Source of the DNA: Acidithiobacillus sp. YTS05
GTDB taxonomy: Bacteria; Pseudomonadota; Gammaproteobacteria; Acidithiobacillales; Acidithiobacillaceae
NCBI RefSeq assembly: GCF_024396695.1
Contig: NZ_CP094359.1
Span: 744,001-808,000, forward strand
DNA length: 64,000 bases
Direction: 5' to 3'
Shown here one piece after another: positions 17,234-27,269 of the stretch. The position numbers and the translations under genes were made by a program. Position 1 is the first letter of the stretch; each line of letters begins with the position of its first letter. The notes below the pieces were generated by a model. That model was not told where the DNA came from. It did not search any database and worked only from the letters and a program-made list of their open reading frames with translations.

Positions 17234-19544
17234 CCACCACCTTGGGGGTGATGAAGACCAATAGTTCCGTCTGCGCCGTATTATATTCCTTGGCCTTGAA
17301 CAGCCAACCCAGCAGCGGAATATCCTTCAGCAAAGGAACCCCCGACTGAGAGCTGCTGTTGGTTTCCGTGTAGATACCACCGATGACGACCGTCTGCCCA
17401 TTGTTGACCAGCAGTTTGGTCTTGACCTCCTGGGTATTAATGGGAACACCGCCGGCAGTTACCTGGGCGTAGTTCGGCTGATTGTTGGTGGCCTCCACGT
17501 CCATGGTGACCTTGCCGTTCGGGGCAATGTGCGGGGTGACCTTGAGGCTCAGCTCAGCCTTCTTGAAGGAAACCGCGGTAGCGCCACTGCTCGATGCCTG
17601 CTGGTAGGGGATCTCCGTACCTTGGGCAATGGTGGCGGTTTCGTTGTCTTCGGTCAGCACTTTCGGGCTGGAGATGATCTTCGCCTTGTTGGCCGCCTGC
17701 AGAGCCTGCAGTTGCAGGTTCAAAATCCGGCTGCCGGAGGCATTACCCAGGGCAAAGCCAAGGGAGGCGGGATTCAGGCCGGTGAGCGGACTACCGCTGG
17801 GCGCATAGGCCGGCAGGTTCACCAGCGCAGGTACGCCACCACTGGTGCTGCCGGTGCTGGTGCCAGTGCCACTGCTGCTGCCGAAGCCGCTGATCGGATA
17901 GCTGCCACCCTGGGTGCTGGTACTATTCGAGGCGCCGGTACCCGACAGATTGATAATGCCGCCACCGCCACCAGAGGTGTAGGTGCCGCCCCACTGAATG
18001 CCCAGAGATTGCGCGGCATTGGTGGTGATCTGGACGATACGCGCCTCGATCAAGACCTGGGGAACCGGCTTGTCGATCTTGGCGATGAGCTTCTTGATAT
18101 TGTCGATGTCTTGCGGGGTATCGCGTACCAAGAGGCTATTGGTGCGGGTGACCACAGCGACGGAACCGCGCGCGCCCAAGAGAGAATTGCCGATGAGGTT
18201 TTCCGAGGGAATTCCCAAGGCAGAGGCGAGGGCGTGACTTTGCTGAGCATCGAGGCCAGACCCGGAATCGCTATTGTTGATTTGTTGGGAGAAGCCACGC
18301 AGCAAATCCGCGATCTGGGTTGCCCGGGCATATTGCAGGGGAATGAGTTCAGTCTCCAACGGTTCCAGTTTGCGCTTGCTGGCATCGGCCTTCAATTCCG
18401 CCTCTTCCTGGCTGGTAATCTGGTTGGCCGGGGCAACCCAGAGAATGTTGCCGATGTGCTTTACCGCAAGTCCCTGGGATTCCAGAATCACCTTGAAGGC
18501 CTCTTCCCAAGGCTCATTCTTCAGGCGAATGGAAAGGGTGCCGGAGACACTATTCGAAACCACGATATTCTGGTGAGTAAAGTCGGCAATGACCTGTAAG
18601 GCATCCCGTACACTGATGTTCTGGAAGTCCATGCTCAAGCGCTTACTCTGCATGGGATTCTCTACGGCGGCATTGGCATCCTCATGGCGCACCGAGATCA
18701 TGGTCTGCTGGCCGAGCTGATAGGCAGAGTACTGAAACGGCCCATCAATGTGAAAGATAAGGCGAGTACTGGTGCCCAAGGGATAGACATCGACGTACTG
18801 TACCGGGGTACCGAATTGATCCGTCCCAAAGCGATGGGTGAGGCTACTGGACACCTGGGTGTTGTGCAAGGTAACGACCAGGCGCCCTGGCTCCCGACTC
18901 ACGTCCATTTGCGGCTGCATCCCCTGAATGCTGAGGGAGAGCATGCCAGCGCCATCCTTTTCCCGATGAAAAGCCAGGTTTTCCACGCTCGTGCCGAGGG
19001 TGGCAGGTACGACTGACGTCTCCGGAGCCGCGGTAACGGGCGCGCTGGATTCGGGGTTAGAAGTAGGAGTGGCTGTGGCCGCAGGCGTGGCTGCTGGCTT
19101 CTTCTGCAGGGCAACGAAGCGCAAACGGTAACCGCCGGGAGCGGGTTCCACCATCACCGCCTGTGGCGAGCGCAGCAGCAGGTCCAGCCGGGCGTTGTGT
19201 CCGTCATTTTCGCTGAGAATGTTTTCGATTACCCCCGCACCCGCGACGTTGTTAGCCTGGGGGAGGAAATGGGCGTCTTGAAAATCGATCTGCACGCGGT
19301 AGCCATGGTTGAAGGTATTCACATCATAGGACGGACGCGAATCGCTCTGGATGTTGAGTACCGTTCCCTGGTTATTGGCCTCCACCTGTATTCCCTGGAT
19401 CAAGCTTGCGGCCCAGCTGGTACCGGTGACCGCCATGCAGCTCATTGCCGTCACCAGGGCAAACCGCAGGGTGGCAGGCCGTTTCCGCCGCTTGCTCTGG
19501 GACGCTACCACTGCGAAAGAATCATTCTGGTTCATGTGCTTCAT
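17202..19544 (-). CDS. pilQ: Type IV pilus secretin PilQ
   Basis: A 780-residue secretin precursor: signal region to about residue 45 (ending TSWAAS), two AMIN domains (about 48-150 and 190-290), an STN/N0 domain near 305-370, N1, and the C-terminal secretin barrel ending in ELLVFITPKVV. PilQ forms the outer-membrane pore for the pilus. A Ser/Gly/Thr-rich insertion of about 50 residues lies within the secretin region (about 515-565). It follows pilP after 19 nt. Confidence 0.95.
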   Translation of the reverse strand: MKHMNQNDSFAVVASQSKRRKRPATLRFALVTAMSCMAVTGTSWAASLIQGIQVEANNQGTVLNIQSDSRPSYDVNTFNHGYRVQIDFQDAHFLPQANNVAGAGVIENILSENDGHNARLDLLLRSPQAVMVEPAPGGYRLRFVALQKKPAATPAATATPTSNPESSAPVTAAPETSVVPATLGTSVENLAFHREKDGAGMLSLSIQGMQPQMDVSREPGRLVVTLHNTQVSSSLTHRFGTDQFGTPVQYVDVYPLGTSTRLIFHIDGPFQYSAYQLGQQTMISVRHEDANAAVENPMQSKRLSMDFQNISVRDALQVIADFTHQNIVVSNSVSGTLSIRLKNEPWEEAFKVILESQGLAVKHIGNILWVAPANQITSQEEAELKADASKRKLEPLETELIPLQYARATQIADLLRGFSQQINNSDSGSGLDAQQSHALASALGIPSENLIGNSLLGARGSVAVVTRTNSLLVRDTPQDIDNIKKLIAKIDKPVPQVLIEARIVQITTNAAQSLGIQWGGTYTSGGGGGIINLSGTGASNSTSTQGGSYPISGFGSSSGTGTSTGSTSGGVPALVNLPAYAPSGSPLTGLNPASLGFALGNASGSRILNLQLQALQAANKAKIISSPKVLTEDNETATIAQGTEIPYQQASSSGATAVSFKKAELSLKVTPHIAPNGKVTMDVEATNNQPNYAQVTAGGVPINTQEVKTKLLVNNGQTVVIGGIYTETNSSSQSGVPLLKDIPLLGWLFKAKEYNTAQTELLVFITPKVVGGENMGDDAG

Positions 19545-19563
19545 CCTTGCTCAGATCCTTGAC

Positions 19564-20103
19564 TCAAGCATTGCTCTGAAAGTGCAGAGTCGTGCTTTGT
19601 TTTTCGTAGCCGCCGAAAGCATTGGGCAGATACTGAATGACAACGACTTTATGACGCTGAGCGTCGATGGACACGATGTGACCATTCTTGTCGCCGATGC
19701 CGCTACCTACGTCCGCACGATAGACCTTGTCGTCCGGGGTCAGAAATACCGCCCAGTATTTTCCATCCGCCTGCATGATTCCGGTCAGGGTAAGGCTACC
19801 AAGCGCATACTTTTCCAAGGGCTGGAGTGGTCCCTTCCGCTGTGGAGCGTTCTGTGTCCCTGCCGATGCCGCCTCTGCACGTAATGCCAGAGTGGAGAAG
19901 CTGGTGAATGGATCACGATTTTGCGGGTTACTGTATGCCGTTGCGGCGTACTGCGGTATTGGCGGCAGTGGCTGAACCTTGGGATGCAGCTGCGGTCCTT
20001 CCTGGACAAAGGCTTGCAGCTTTGCCAGATTGTCGTTTTGCGAGCAGGCGCTCAAGAGCAGGGTTAGCGTCACGAGACTGGCAATGCGGCCTGACACCTT
20101 CAT
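19564..20103 (-). CDS. pilP: Type IV pilus lipoprotein PilP
   Basis: A 179-residue lipoprotein with lipobox LLSAC (Cys at about residue 20) and the compact PilP beta-domain at the C-terminus (LGSLTLTGIMQADGKYWAVF, VGSGIGDKNGHIVSID). It links the inner-membrane PilMNO complex to PilQ. A Pro-rich linker follows the lipidated Cys. The start overlaps the pilO stop by 4 bp. Confidence 0.93.
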   Translation of the reverse strand: MKVSGRIASLVTLTLLLSACSQNDNLAKLQAFVQEGPQLHPKVQPLPPIPQYAATAYSNPQNRDPFTSFSTLALRAEAASAGTQNAPQRKGPLQPLEKYALGSLTLTGIMQADGKYWAVFLTPDDKVYRADVGSGIGDKNGHIVSIDAQRHKVVVIQYLPNAFGGYEKQSTTLHFQSNA

Positions 20104-20741
20104 TTTTGTGCTCCTGTCTGGTCGGTCTTGGCCTCGATATAGCGGTAGGTCGTCGCCACGCAGGACATTTGTAGTTGCTGGGCCGCTAGCGCCTTGGCGG
20201 GCGGAACGGGGCTACTGGCGCCTGCCGAGGGTGAGATGTTGATCTCGTTGATCGTCACGATCCGCGGCATCGCTGCCACCGCCGCGGCGAAGCGGCCAAT
20301 GTCGCCATAGGTTCCCACTACATTGATTTTTACTGGGATTTCTGCGTAAAAATTCTTGTTTACTTCTGGAAGTGGTTGAAAGAGCGAGAATTCCAGGCCG
20401 CGGCTCCTGCCGGCGAGGGTGACGTCGTCGAGCAGGGAAGGAATTTGTGCGCGATCCGGCAGCTGGCTCAGAAAGCGCTGGAAGCGCAGTTTCATTTCTT
20501 GGATCTGCGTTTGATACGCAGGCAGATCGGCGGCCAGGAGCTGCTTCTGGCGCACCTGTTCTTTCATGCTTTCTACCTGTAGATGAAGATTATGATACTT
20601 GTCGTTTTCCGGGGAAATGAACCAGAACCAGGCAAAAATGCCCAGCAAGAGGATAATGACAGCCACAATGATGGCCTTGACCTTGAGTGGCAGGCGCATG
20701 AGATCATCAAGCTGTAGATTGTTGATTTCATCCCAGGTCAT
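20100..20741 (-). CDS. pilO: Type IV pilus inner-membrane protein PilO
   Basis: A 213-residue bitopic protein with a cytoplasmic N-terminus (MTWDEINNLQLDDLM), one helix (AIIVAVIILLLGIFAWFWF), a coiled coil (KYHNLHLQVESMKEQVRQKQ) and a periplasmic ferredoxin-like domain. It pairs with PilN. ATG 20741 matches the family N-terminus and overlaps pilN by 14 bp; the frame is open further upstream, but that part duplicates pilN sequence. Confidence 0.92.
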   Translation of the reverse strand: MTWDEINNLQLDDLMRLPLKVKAIIVAVIILLLGIFAWFWFISPENDKYHNLHLQVESMKEQVRQKQLLAADLPAYQTQIQEMKLRFQRFLSQLPDRAQIPSLLDDVTLAGRSRGLEFSLFQPLPEVNKNFYAEIPVKINVVGTYGDIGRFAAAVAAMPRIVTINEINISPSAGASSPVPPAKALAAQQLQMSCVATTYRYIEAKTDQTGAQK

Positions 20742-21303
20742 GAGTTTGCTCCGACTTTGCCTTGGGCAGGCGGGTTTGCATTTGGAGAGTGAACTGGTTG
20801 ACCTCCGCACCGCCTAACTGGGCCTTGCTGATGATATCCAACGTGGGCTTGTCGAAAACCCCGCTGGTTTCGATTTTTCGCATGAATTCGGCCACTTGAT
20901 CGTTGCCCTCGGCATAGCCAGAAAGGCTGACGTTGTTCCCCTGCTGCTGCAGCTTGGTCAAAAACACCCCTTGCGGAGTGATGGCCGCCAGCGAGTTGAA
21001 AATCCTGACGCTGAGATCGCGTCGGCCCTGCAGGGTGCTGATGATTTTTTCCCGGGCAAGCAAAGCATCGCGTTTTTTACGAAGATCGGCAATAGAAGCA
21101 ATTTTTTGGTCCAGTTGCTGGGTTACCCCCTGCAGGTAAACGATTTTTTGCTGTTCTGCCTGCACGCGCCCAACGAATACCTGATAAATGCCATAATAAA
21201 TAGCCGCTGCGACAATCAGCACAAGAAGCAGCCCCGCGAGAAAAATCTGTTGCTGTTGTTTTCTCTTGGTTTCGCGATGAGGAAGTAAGTTGATGAAGAT
21301 CAT
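20728..21303 (-). CDS. pilN: Type IV pilus inner-membrane protein PilN
   Basis: A 191-residue PilN. The N-terminal FINLLPHRETKRKQ binds PilM, a single helix (IFLAGLLLVLIVAAAIYYGI) follows, then a coiled coil and a periplasmic domain with the VFLTKLQQQGNNVSLSGYAE segment. It overlaps pilM by 4 bp and pilO by 14 bp, so the assembly-platform genes are translationally linked. Confidence 0.93.
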   Translation of the reverse strand: MIFINLLPHRETKRKQQQQIFLAGLLLVLIVAAAIYYGIYQVFVGRVQAEQQKIVYLQGVTQQLDQKIASIADLRKKRDALLAREKIISTLQGRRDLSVRIFNSLAAITPQGVFLTKLQQQGNNVSLSGYAEGNDQVAEFMRKIETSGVFDKPTLDIISKAQLGGAEVNQFTLQMQTRLPKAKSEQTHDLG

Positions 21304-22343
21304 TCAGCAAACCTCCGAAGAGCAAGTCCGCAGGCTACCGCCATAGCAGAACCTTCGCTGCGCAAAAAACGCTCGTTCACGGCCGATCCGATGCTCATCC
21401 CGGTAAACGGGTCGGGCGTCTCGACCGGTAAGGAAGCGAGCTGTTTGGTAATGCCCGCGAGATTGGCTCCGGGGCCGAAAAGCGCGATTTTTCGTAAATT
21501 GACATCGGGTAGGCTGGCTTGAAAGAAGTCCAGAGCACGCAGGATTTCCCGACCGAGATCGGCGACAAACGGGGCGAGTACGTCCTTCTCGTATTCTTGG
21601 GGCAGGCCGCCGAAGCGCTGCATCCGTATGGCATCGTCACGACTCAGGCCAAAATGCTGTGAGATCCTTTCGGTCAGCTTCGCCGTGCCAAAATTGTGGT
21701 CGCGAGAATAAATGGGTTGGGAGTTTTCGAAAACGTGCACCCCGGTCGTGCTACCGCCGATCTCAATCAGGACGATGCCGCCTTTTTCGCTACGGGTCTG
21801 CGGTTGCAGATGATTGATGAGCGTCCACAGGGAAAATTGCCGCACATCGAGAATGGCTGGTTTAAGGCCGGCACCTTCGATGATGGCAGAATTGTCTTCC
21901 ACATGATCTCTTTTGCTGGCAACGAGGAGAATCTGCTGATATCCCTTCCGCTCTGAATCCGGCCCCAGCGCAGCGAAGTCAAAATTGACCTGCTCCATGG
22001 GAAAGGGAATGTATTGTTGACCCTCGTAGCGAATCTGGTCCTCGATGACGTCATCGCGCATTCCTGATGGCAGAGAGATGATTTTGACGATGGCGTTGTT
22101 GGACGGTAATGCCGTTGCGGTCTTTTTGGTGCGGATGCGCGATCGCTGCAGAATTGTGCGGATAGCGCTACTGCTGGACTCGAGATCTCGTCCATCCGGT
22201 TCTGCACCCGGGTCACTTAGTATCGTCTCGCTGTCGGCATGGGTAACGGTAAACTGTCCCCGCGTCGAAGACAGCTCTACAAGTTTTACTGCATCCAGTC
22301 CAATATCGAGACCGAGCAGCGGGGGACGGGGCATGCCTAGCAT
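21300..22343 (-). CDS. pilM: Type IV pilus actin-like ATPase PilM
   Basis: A 347-residue actin-fold protein: GLDIGLDAVKLVEL near the N-terminus, the phosphate-binding IGGSTTGVHVFENSQPIYSR in the middle and LFGPGANLAGI in the C-terminal half. PilM is the cytoplasmic partner of PilN. It is the first gene of the unit; GAGGAA lies before the ATG. The 214-bp gap to the divergent tadA should hold both promoters, but I could not pick convincing boxes. Confidence 0.94.
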   Translation of the reverse strand: MLGMPRPPLLGLDIGLDAVKLVELSSTRGQFTVTHADSETILSDPGAEPDGRDLESSSSAIRTILQRSRIRTKKTATALPSNNAIVKIISLPSGMRDDVIEDQIRYEGQQYIPFPMEQVNFDFAALGPDSERKGYQQILLVASKRDHVEDNSAIIEGAGLKPAILDVRQFSLWTLINHLQPQTRSEKGGIVLIEIGGSTTGVHVFENSQPIYSRDHNFGTAKLTERISQHFGLSRDDAIRMQRFGGLPQEYEKDVLAPFVADLGREILRALDFFQASLPDVNLRKIALFGPGANLAGITKQLASLPVETPDPFTGMSIGSAVNERFLRSEGSAMAVACGLALRRFAE

Positions 22344-22518
22344 GTTTTCCTCACCTTGGTGCGTAATGAATCGCTATGCTGTTCCCAAGCAAGCGAGCGT
22401 CTACTTTTTGCAACTTGCCCGGAAAATTAGCAGCATTCCGCAGTCTGTCAAGGCATACTCGGAAAAATCTTCGCGGCTTGTCCGCTTGGCGTTTGGTGCT
22501 GCCGGACAATCTCGCTAG

Positions 22519-23449
<931 letters not shown>

Positions 23450-23453
<4 letters not shown>

Positions 23454-23890
23454 AGGATTTCGCAAGCGTATATGGTGGCATGCTCTGGGCGATTCGCGAC
23501 TGGGCCCAGTGGGATGCCTTGATAGCTACCTTGCAGGCAGAGGCAGGCGACGACTGGTATGTCTACTTTGTCGGACAGGAGCTACCGCAGGCTCCCTTGT
23601 CCGCCGAGACCTTCTGCCGGGTGCTGACGGAGATCGATGTGCTGCTGCACCACGATCATCGCGAGCGCTACCTTGGGATTGTTTATGTGGATGACCGCGA
23701 GCATCCCAGTTTGCTCAAGATCTATGATCCCAACAATCTCGGCGCCTCGTGTGGCAGCAGTGGCAAACAGATACCACCAGGTTGGGTCCTGTCTCGTATG
23801 CCGCCCGAACGGCTGCCTGGCCCGGTAATCATTCCCGAGGGGCGACTGCGTTGGTGGCGAGAATTATTTGACAGACAGCGAGGTGCATGA
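23450..23890 (+). CDS. Conserved-looking protein of unknown function
   Basis: A 146-residue protein I do not recognise. It is Trp-, Asp- and Tyr-rich, with segments DDWYVYFVGQELPQAPLSAE, LLHHDHRERYLGIVYVDDRE and a Pro-rich tail (GWVLSRMPPERLPGPVIIPE). No signal peptide or membrane helix is seen, so it is probably cytoplasmic. ATG 23450 has a purine-rich GGGGGAGGGAGAAG upstream and overlaps the yjbQ stop; its own stop overlaps the mutS2-like start. The coupling argues that it is real and made in step with its neighbours. Confidence 0.78.
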
Positions 23891-25428
23891 TGGAAGGGGA
23901 CTGGAAGTTGCTGGATTTTGAGGGAATTCGTCGACTGCTCGAAAAACTCTCTGCCACGCCCATGGGTGCCGATGCCGCGCGGAATCTGGGCCCAGCACCT
24001 TCGGTAGCAGCCGCCCGACAGTTGCAGGAGGCGATCACGGCGGCACGCTTCGGCCTGGAATCGGGCGCCGGCCCCGTATTGCCCGAGCTGCCGGATCCGC
24101 GTCCGGCCCTGCGGCAGGCGGCGACACCAGGCGCAGCGCTATCCGGCCAAGCGTTCCGCAACCTGCATCGGATTCTGCGGGTCGGGCAGGAGCTGCGTGC
24201 CTTTGTCGAGGCGCGGCCGGCACTGCTGCCGCTGGGGGCGGCGGTCCTCGATGCGGCGGGTTCCCTGATCGATGCCATCGATGCCATGCTGCTGCCCAAT
24301 GGCTCCGTTCGCGAAGACGGTAACGACACCTTGCGCCGCCTGCACAGTGAACTCAAGCAGGAGAGGGAGGCCGTGCAGCGGCAGATTCAGCCGCACCTGC
24401 GTGGCGGAGGCAAGGCGCATTGGGCCGGACAGCGCCTGTCGGTGCATTTGCCTGATGGCTCGCGGGAAGAGATCCGTGGCGTGCGCCGGGGAGCGGGGCC
24501 CGGAGGACACGGCACCGTGGTCGAGCCAATGGAGCTGGTGGCGCTCAACAATCACCTGGAAAAGATCTCCGGCACGATCGAACAGGAAAATCAGAGTGTG
24601 CTGCGGGCCCTGACCGATGAGGTGCGCGCGCTGCTGCCGGCGCTGCAGAAATTGGTGGACGCCCTGACTTGGCTCGATCTAGCCATCGCCGGAGCGCAGC
24701 TCTCCCTGCATCTGCAGGCGCAGGCTGCCGAACTGGTGGAAGAGCCCATTTTGCAATTCGAGGGTGCCGTGCATCCGCAACTCTGGCTGGCGCACGTGGA
24801 TCATCGTGGGCCCAAGCCCAAGCCTCTTTCGGTTCGGATCGACGCGGAAAATCCTATCCTGGTGGTGACCGGCCCGAACACGGGTGGCAAAAGTGTCTCG
24901 CTGAAGACCGTGGGCTTGCTCGCAGTGATGGCGCGGTGCGGTTTGCATGTGCCGGTTTCCGGACGCGCTGTCGTGGGGCATTTCCATAAGATTTTTGTCG
25001 ACATGGGTGATCCGCAGAGCATGGCCTTTGCTTTGTCTACCTTTTCGGGTCATATCGACATGCTGAAAAAACTCTTGGCGGAAGCCGACGCATCGACCCT
25101 CATCCTGCTCGATGAACTGGGCACCGGCACCGATCCCGAAGAGGGTGCGGCGATGGCGATGGCAGTACTGGACGAGCTGGCGCGGCGCGGCGTGCGCGGT
25201 ATGGTCACGACCCATCTGACGCCCATCAAGAGCTTTGCCGCCGAGCATCCGGCCCTACAAAATGCCTCCATGCGCTTCGACCATGAGCGCCTCGAGCCTA
25301 CCTACGAGCTCGAAATCGGCGTTCCCGGAAAGTCCCTCGGACTCTTGATTGCCGAAAAGTCCGGCCTGCCGGTGGAATTGGTGCGCGAAGCGCGCGGCTA
25401 TCTTGCGCGTCTGCATCAGGGTGCATAG
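23887..25428 (+). CDS. MutS2-like ATPase without the Smr nuclease domain
   Basis: A 513-residue MutS-family protein. The N-terminal part matches MutS2 (LLDFEGIRRLLEKLSATPMG), then a helical lever and clamp region, and a C-terminal ABC-type ATPase: Walker A GPNTGGKS at 329-336, DPQSMAFALSTFSGHIDMLK signature, Walker B LILLDELGTGTDP, and TTHLTPIK. It ends at IAEKSGLPVELVREARGYLA, so the C-terminal linker and Smr domain of full MutS2 (about 770-800 residues) are absent. MutS2 acts in recombination control or ribosome rescue; which applies here is unclear. Confidence 0.88.
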   Translation: MMEGDWKLLDFEGIRRLLEKLSATPMGADAARNLGPAPSVAAARQLQEAITAARFGLESGAGPVLPELPDPRPALRQAATPGAALSGQAFRNLHRILRVGQELRAFVEARPALLPLGAAVLDAAGSLIDAIDAMLLPNGSVREDGNDTLRRLHSELKQEREAVQRQIQPHLRGGGKAHWAGQRLSVHLPDGSREEIRGVRRGAGPGGHGTVVEPMELVALNNHLEKISGTIEQENQSVLRALTDEVRALLPALQKLVDALTWLDLAIAGAQLSLHLQAQAAELVEEPILQFEGAVHPQLWLAHVDHRGPKPKPLSVRIDAENPILVVTGPNTGGKSVSLKTVGLLAVMARCGLHVPVSGRAVVGHFHKIFVDMGDPQSMAFALSTFSGHIDMLKKLLAEADASTLILLDELGTGTDPEEGAAMAMAVLDELARRGVRGMVTTHLTPIKSFAAEHPALQNASMRFDHERLEPTYELEIGVPGKSLGLLIAEKSGLPVELVREARGYLARLHQGA

Positions 25429-25459
25429 AGGAACACGCGGTTTCGCCAAGGCATTTTTA

Positions 25460-25477
25460 TTTGACGCTGTCGTCAAA
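25460..25477. promoter_or_regulatory. Inverted repeat at the -35 region before ilvB
   Basis: A perfect 7-bp inverted repeat, TTTGACG (25460-25466) and CGTCAAA (25471-25477) with a 4-bp centre, includes a -35-like TTGACG at 25461-25466. A weak -10-like TAGCGT is 17 bp downstream (25484-25489). The site lies 50-67 bp before the ilvB start, so it could be an operator at the ilvBNC promoter. The regulator is unknown. Confidence 0.4.
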
Positions 25478-25526
25478 ACTGCATAGCGTTGAGCGCAGTA
25501 TGTTGATCTTATGAGGAGCCTTGACC

Positions 25527-27266
25527 ATGTCTGCCCCTACTCAGACTCGTGAACGCACGAGTTCTTCCACTGAAACCGAAGAACTTACCGGCGCTGAAAT
25601 TGTTGTGCGCGCCCTGCGGGATGAGGGCGTGGAGACGGTATTTGGGTATCCCGGTGGCGCCGTGCTCTACATCTACGACGAGTTGGATAAACAGGAAGCC
25701 GTTCAGCATGTGCTGGTCCGTCACGAGCAGGCGGCGGTGCATGCGGCAGACGCCTATTCGCGCAGTACCGGCAAGGTTGGCGTAGCCCTGGTTACCAGTG
25801 GCCCGGGTGCCACCAATGCCGTTACTGGCATTGCGACTGCGTACATGGACTCCATTCCTTTGGTTGTTATCACTGGGCAAGTTCCCGTGGCGTTGATTGG
25901 TAACGATGCCTTTCAGGAAGTGGATACCGTCGGGATCACTCGTCCCTGTACCAAGCACAATTTTCTGGTGCGCGACGTGAACGAGCTTGCCCAGACCATC
26001 AAGACCGCTTTCTATCTGGCCGCTTCCGGTCGACCGGGTCCGGTACTCATCGACATCCCCAAGGATGTCACCGCCAAGCGTTGCCGCTACGAGTACCCGG
26101 AAAAGGTGCAGTTACGCTCCTACAAGCCGACGGTGAAGGGACACTCTGGGCAATTGCGCAAGGCTCTGCAGCTCATTGCCAATGCGGAGCGGCCGCTGTT
26201 CTATACGGGTGGCGGAATCATCCTGTCCGATAGTGCTGCGGAGCTTACGCAGCTGGTGCGCCGTTGTGATGCACCCATTACCAATACGTTGATGGGGCTG
26301 GGTGGTTATCCGGCCTCTGATCGCCAGTTTCTGGGCATGCTCGGTATGCATGGCACCTACGAAGCGAATATGGCCGTGCAACACTGTGACGTCCTGGTTG
26401 CTCTCGGTGCCCGTTTTGATGACCGGGTAACCGGCAATCTCAGTCACTTCGCGCCGCATGCCAAGATCATTCATGTCGATGTTGATCCCGCGTCTATCTC
26501 CAAGAACGTGAAGGTCGATGTGCCAGTGGTTGGCGATCTGTGCTCGGTGTTGCGCGAGATGAACGAGCTGGCGGAGGAAATGGGCATCGGTGACGGATCG
26601 TTGGAGCGCTGGTGGGCGCAAATTGAGGAGTGGCGGCAGCGCGATTGCCTGCACTACACCCAGACGGATACCATCATCAAGCCCCAGTATGTCGTTCAAA
26701 AACTCTTTGAACTCACTGCTGGCAATGCCATTGTGACCTCCGATGTCGGTCAGCACCAGATGTGGGCGGCACAGTTCTATGGTTTTGACCGTCCGCGGCG
26801 CTGGATCAACAGCGGTGGCCTGGGCACCATGGGCTTTGGCCTGCCGGCGGCAATGGGTGCGCAGATGGCAGAGCCGCAGAGCACGGTCGTTTGTGTGACG
26901 GGGGAAGGCAGCATCCAGATGAACATTCAGGAGCTTTCCACCTGTCAGCAGTACAAGCTTCCCATCAAGGTGGCCTGCCTCAATAATGGCTATCTAGGCA
27001 TGGTGCGGCAGTGGCAGGAGTTTTTCTACGAAGAGCGTTATGCTTCCAGTTATATGGACGCGCTGCCGGATTTCGTGAAATTGGCCGAGGCCTATGGTCA
27101 CATTGGCCTGCGTGCGGAAAAACCCGCCGACGTCGAGCCCGTGATTCGCGAGGCCCTGCGCCTCAAGGACCGCATGGTTTTCATGGACTTTCTGGTTGAT
27201 CGCACCGAGAATGTCTATCCCATGGTGCCGGCGGGAGCCGCGCTGTCTGACATGATTCTGGTATAA
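25527..27266 (+). CDS. ilvB: Acetolactate synthase large subunit
   Basis: A 579-residue thiamine-diphosphate enzyme. N-terminal GAEIVVRALRDEGVETVFGY, the catalytic Glu in VRHEQAAVHAADAY, the FAD-binding centre, and the ThDP motif beginning TGEGSIQMNIQEL and ending CLNNGYLGMVRQW are in place; the motif has Glu where many members have Asp. It condenses two pyruvates (or pyruvate and 2-oxobutyrate). ATG 25527 has AGGAG at 8-nt spacing and is preferred over TTG 25521. It heads ilvBNC. Confidence 0.95.
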   Translation: MSAPTQTRERTSSSTETEELTGAEIVVRALRDEGVETVFGYPGGAVLYIYDELDKQEAVQHVLVRHEQAAVHAADAYSRSTGKVGVALVTSGPGATNAVTGIATAYMDSIPLVVITGQVPVALIGNDAFQEVDTVGITRPCTKHNFLVRDVNELAQTIKTAFYLAASGRPGPVLIDIPKDVTAKRCRYEYPEKVQLRSYKPTVKGHSGQLRKALQLIANAERPLFYTGGGIILSDSAAELTQLVRRCDAPITNTLMGLGGYPASDRQFLGMLGMHGTYEANMAVQHCDVLVALGARFDDRVTGNLSHFAPHAKIIHVDVDPASISKNVKVDVPVVGDLCSVLREMNELAEEMGIGDGSLERWWAQIEEWRQRDCLHYTQTDTIIKPQYVVQKLFELTAGNAIVTSDVGQHQMWAAQFYGFDRPRRWINSGGLGTMGFGLPAAMGAQMAEPQSTVVCVTGEGSIQMNIQELSTCQQYKLPIKVACLNNGYLGMVRQWQEFFYEERYASSYMDALPDFVKLAEAYGHIGLRAEKPADVEPVIREALRLKDRMVFMDFLVDRTENVYPMVPAGAALSDMILV

Positions 27267-27269
27267 CGC

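Noticed and set aside
17529..18599. 356-codon plus-strand frame opposite pilQ
   Set aside because: Antisense shadow of the secretin gene, with Gly/Ala/Arg bias typical of reverse-strand reading.
23887..25428. Possible frameshift removing the Smr domain of MutS2
   Set aside because: The 98 bp after the stop hold a candidate promoter and the ilvB leader, with no sign of Smr coding sequence in any frame.
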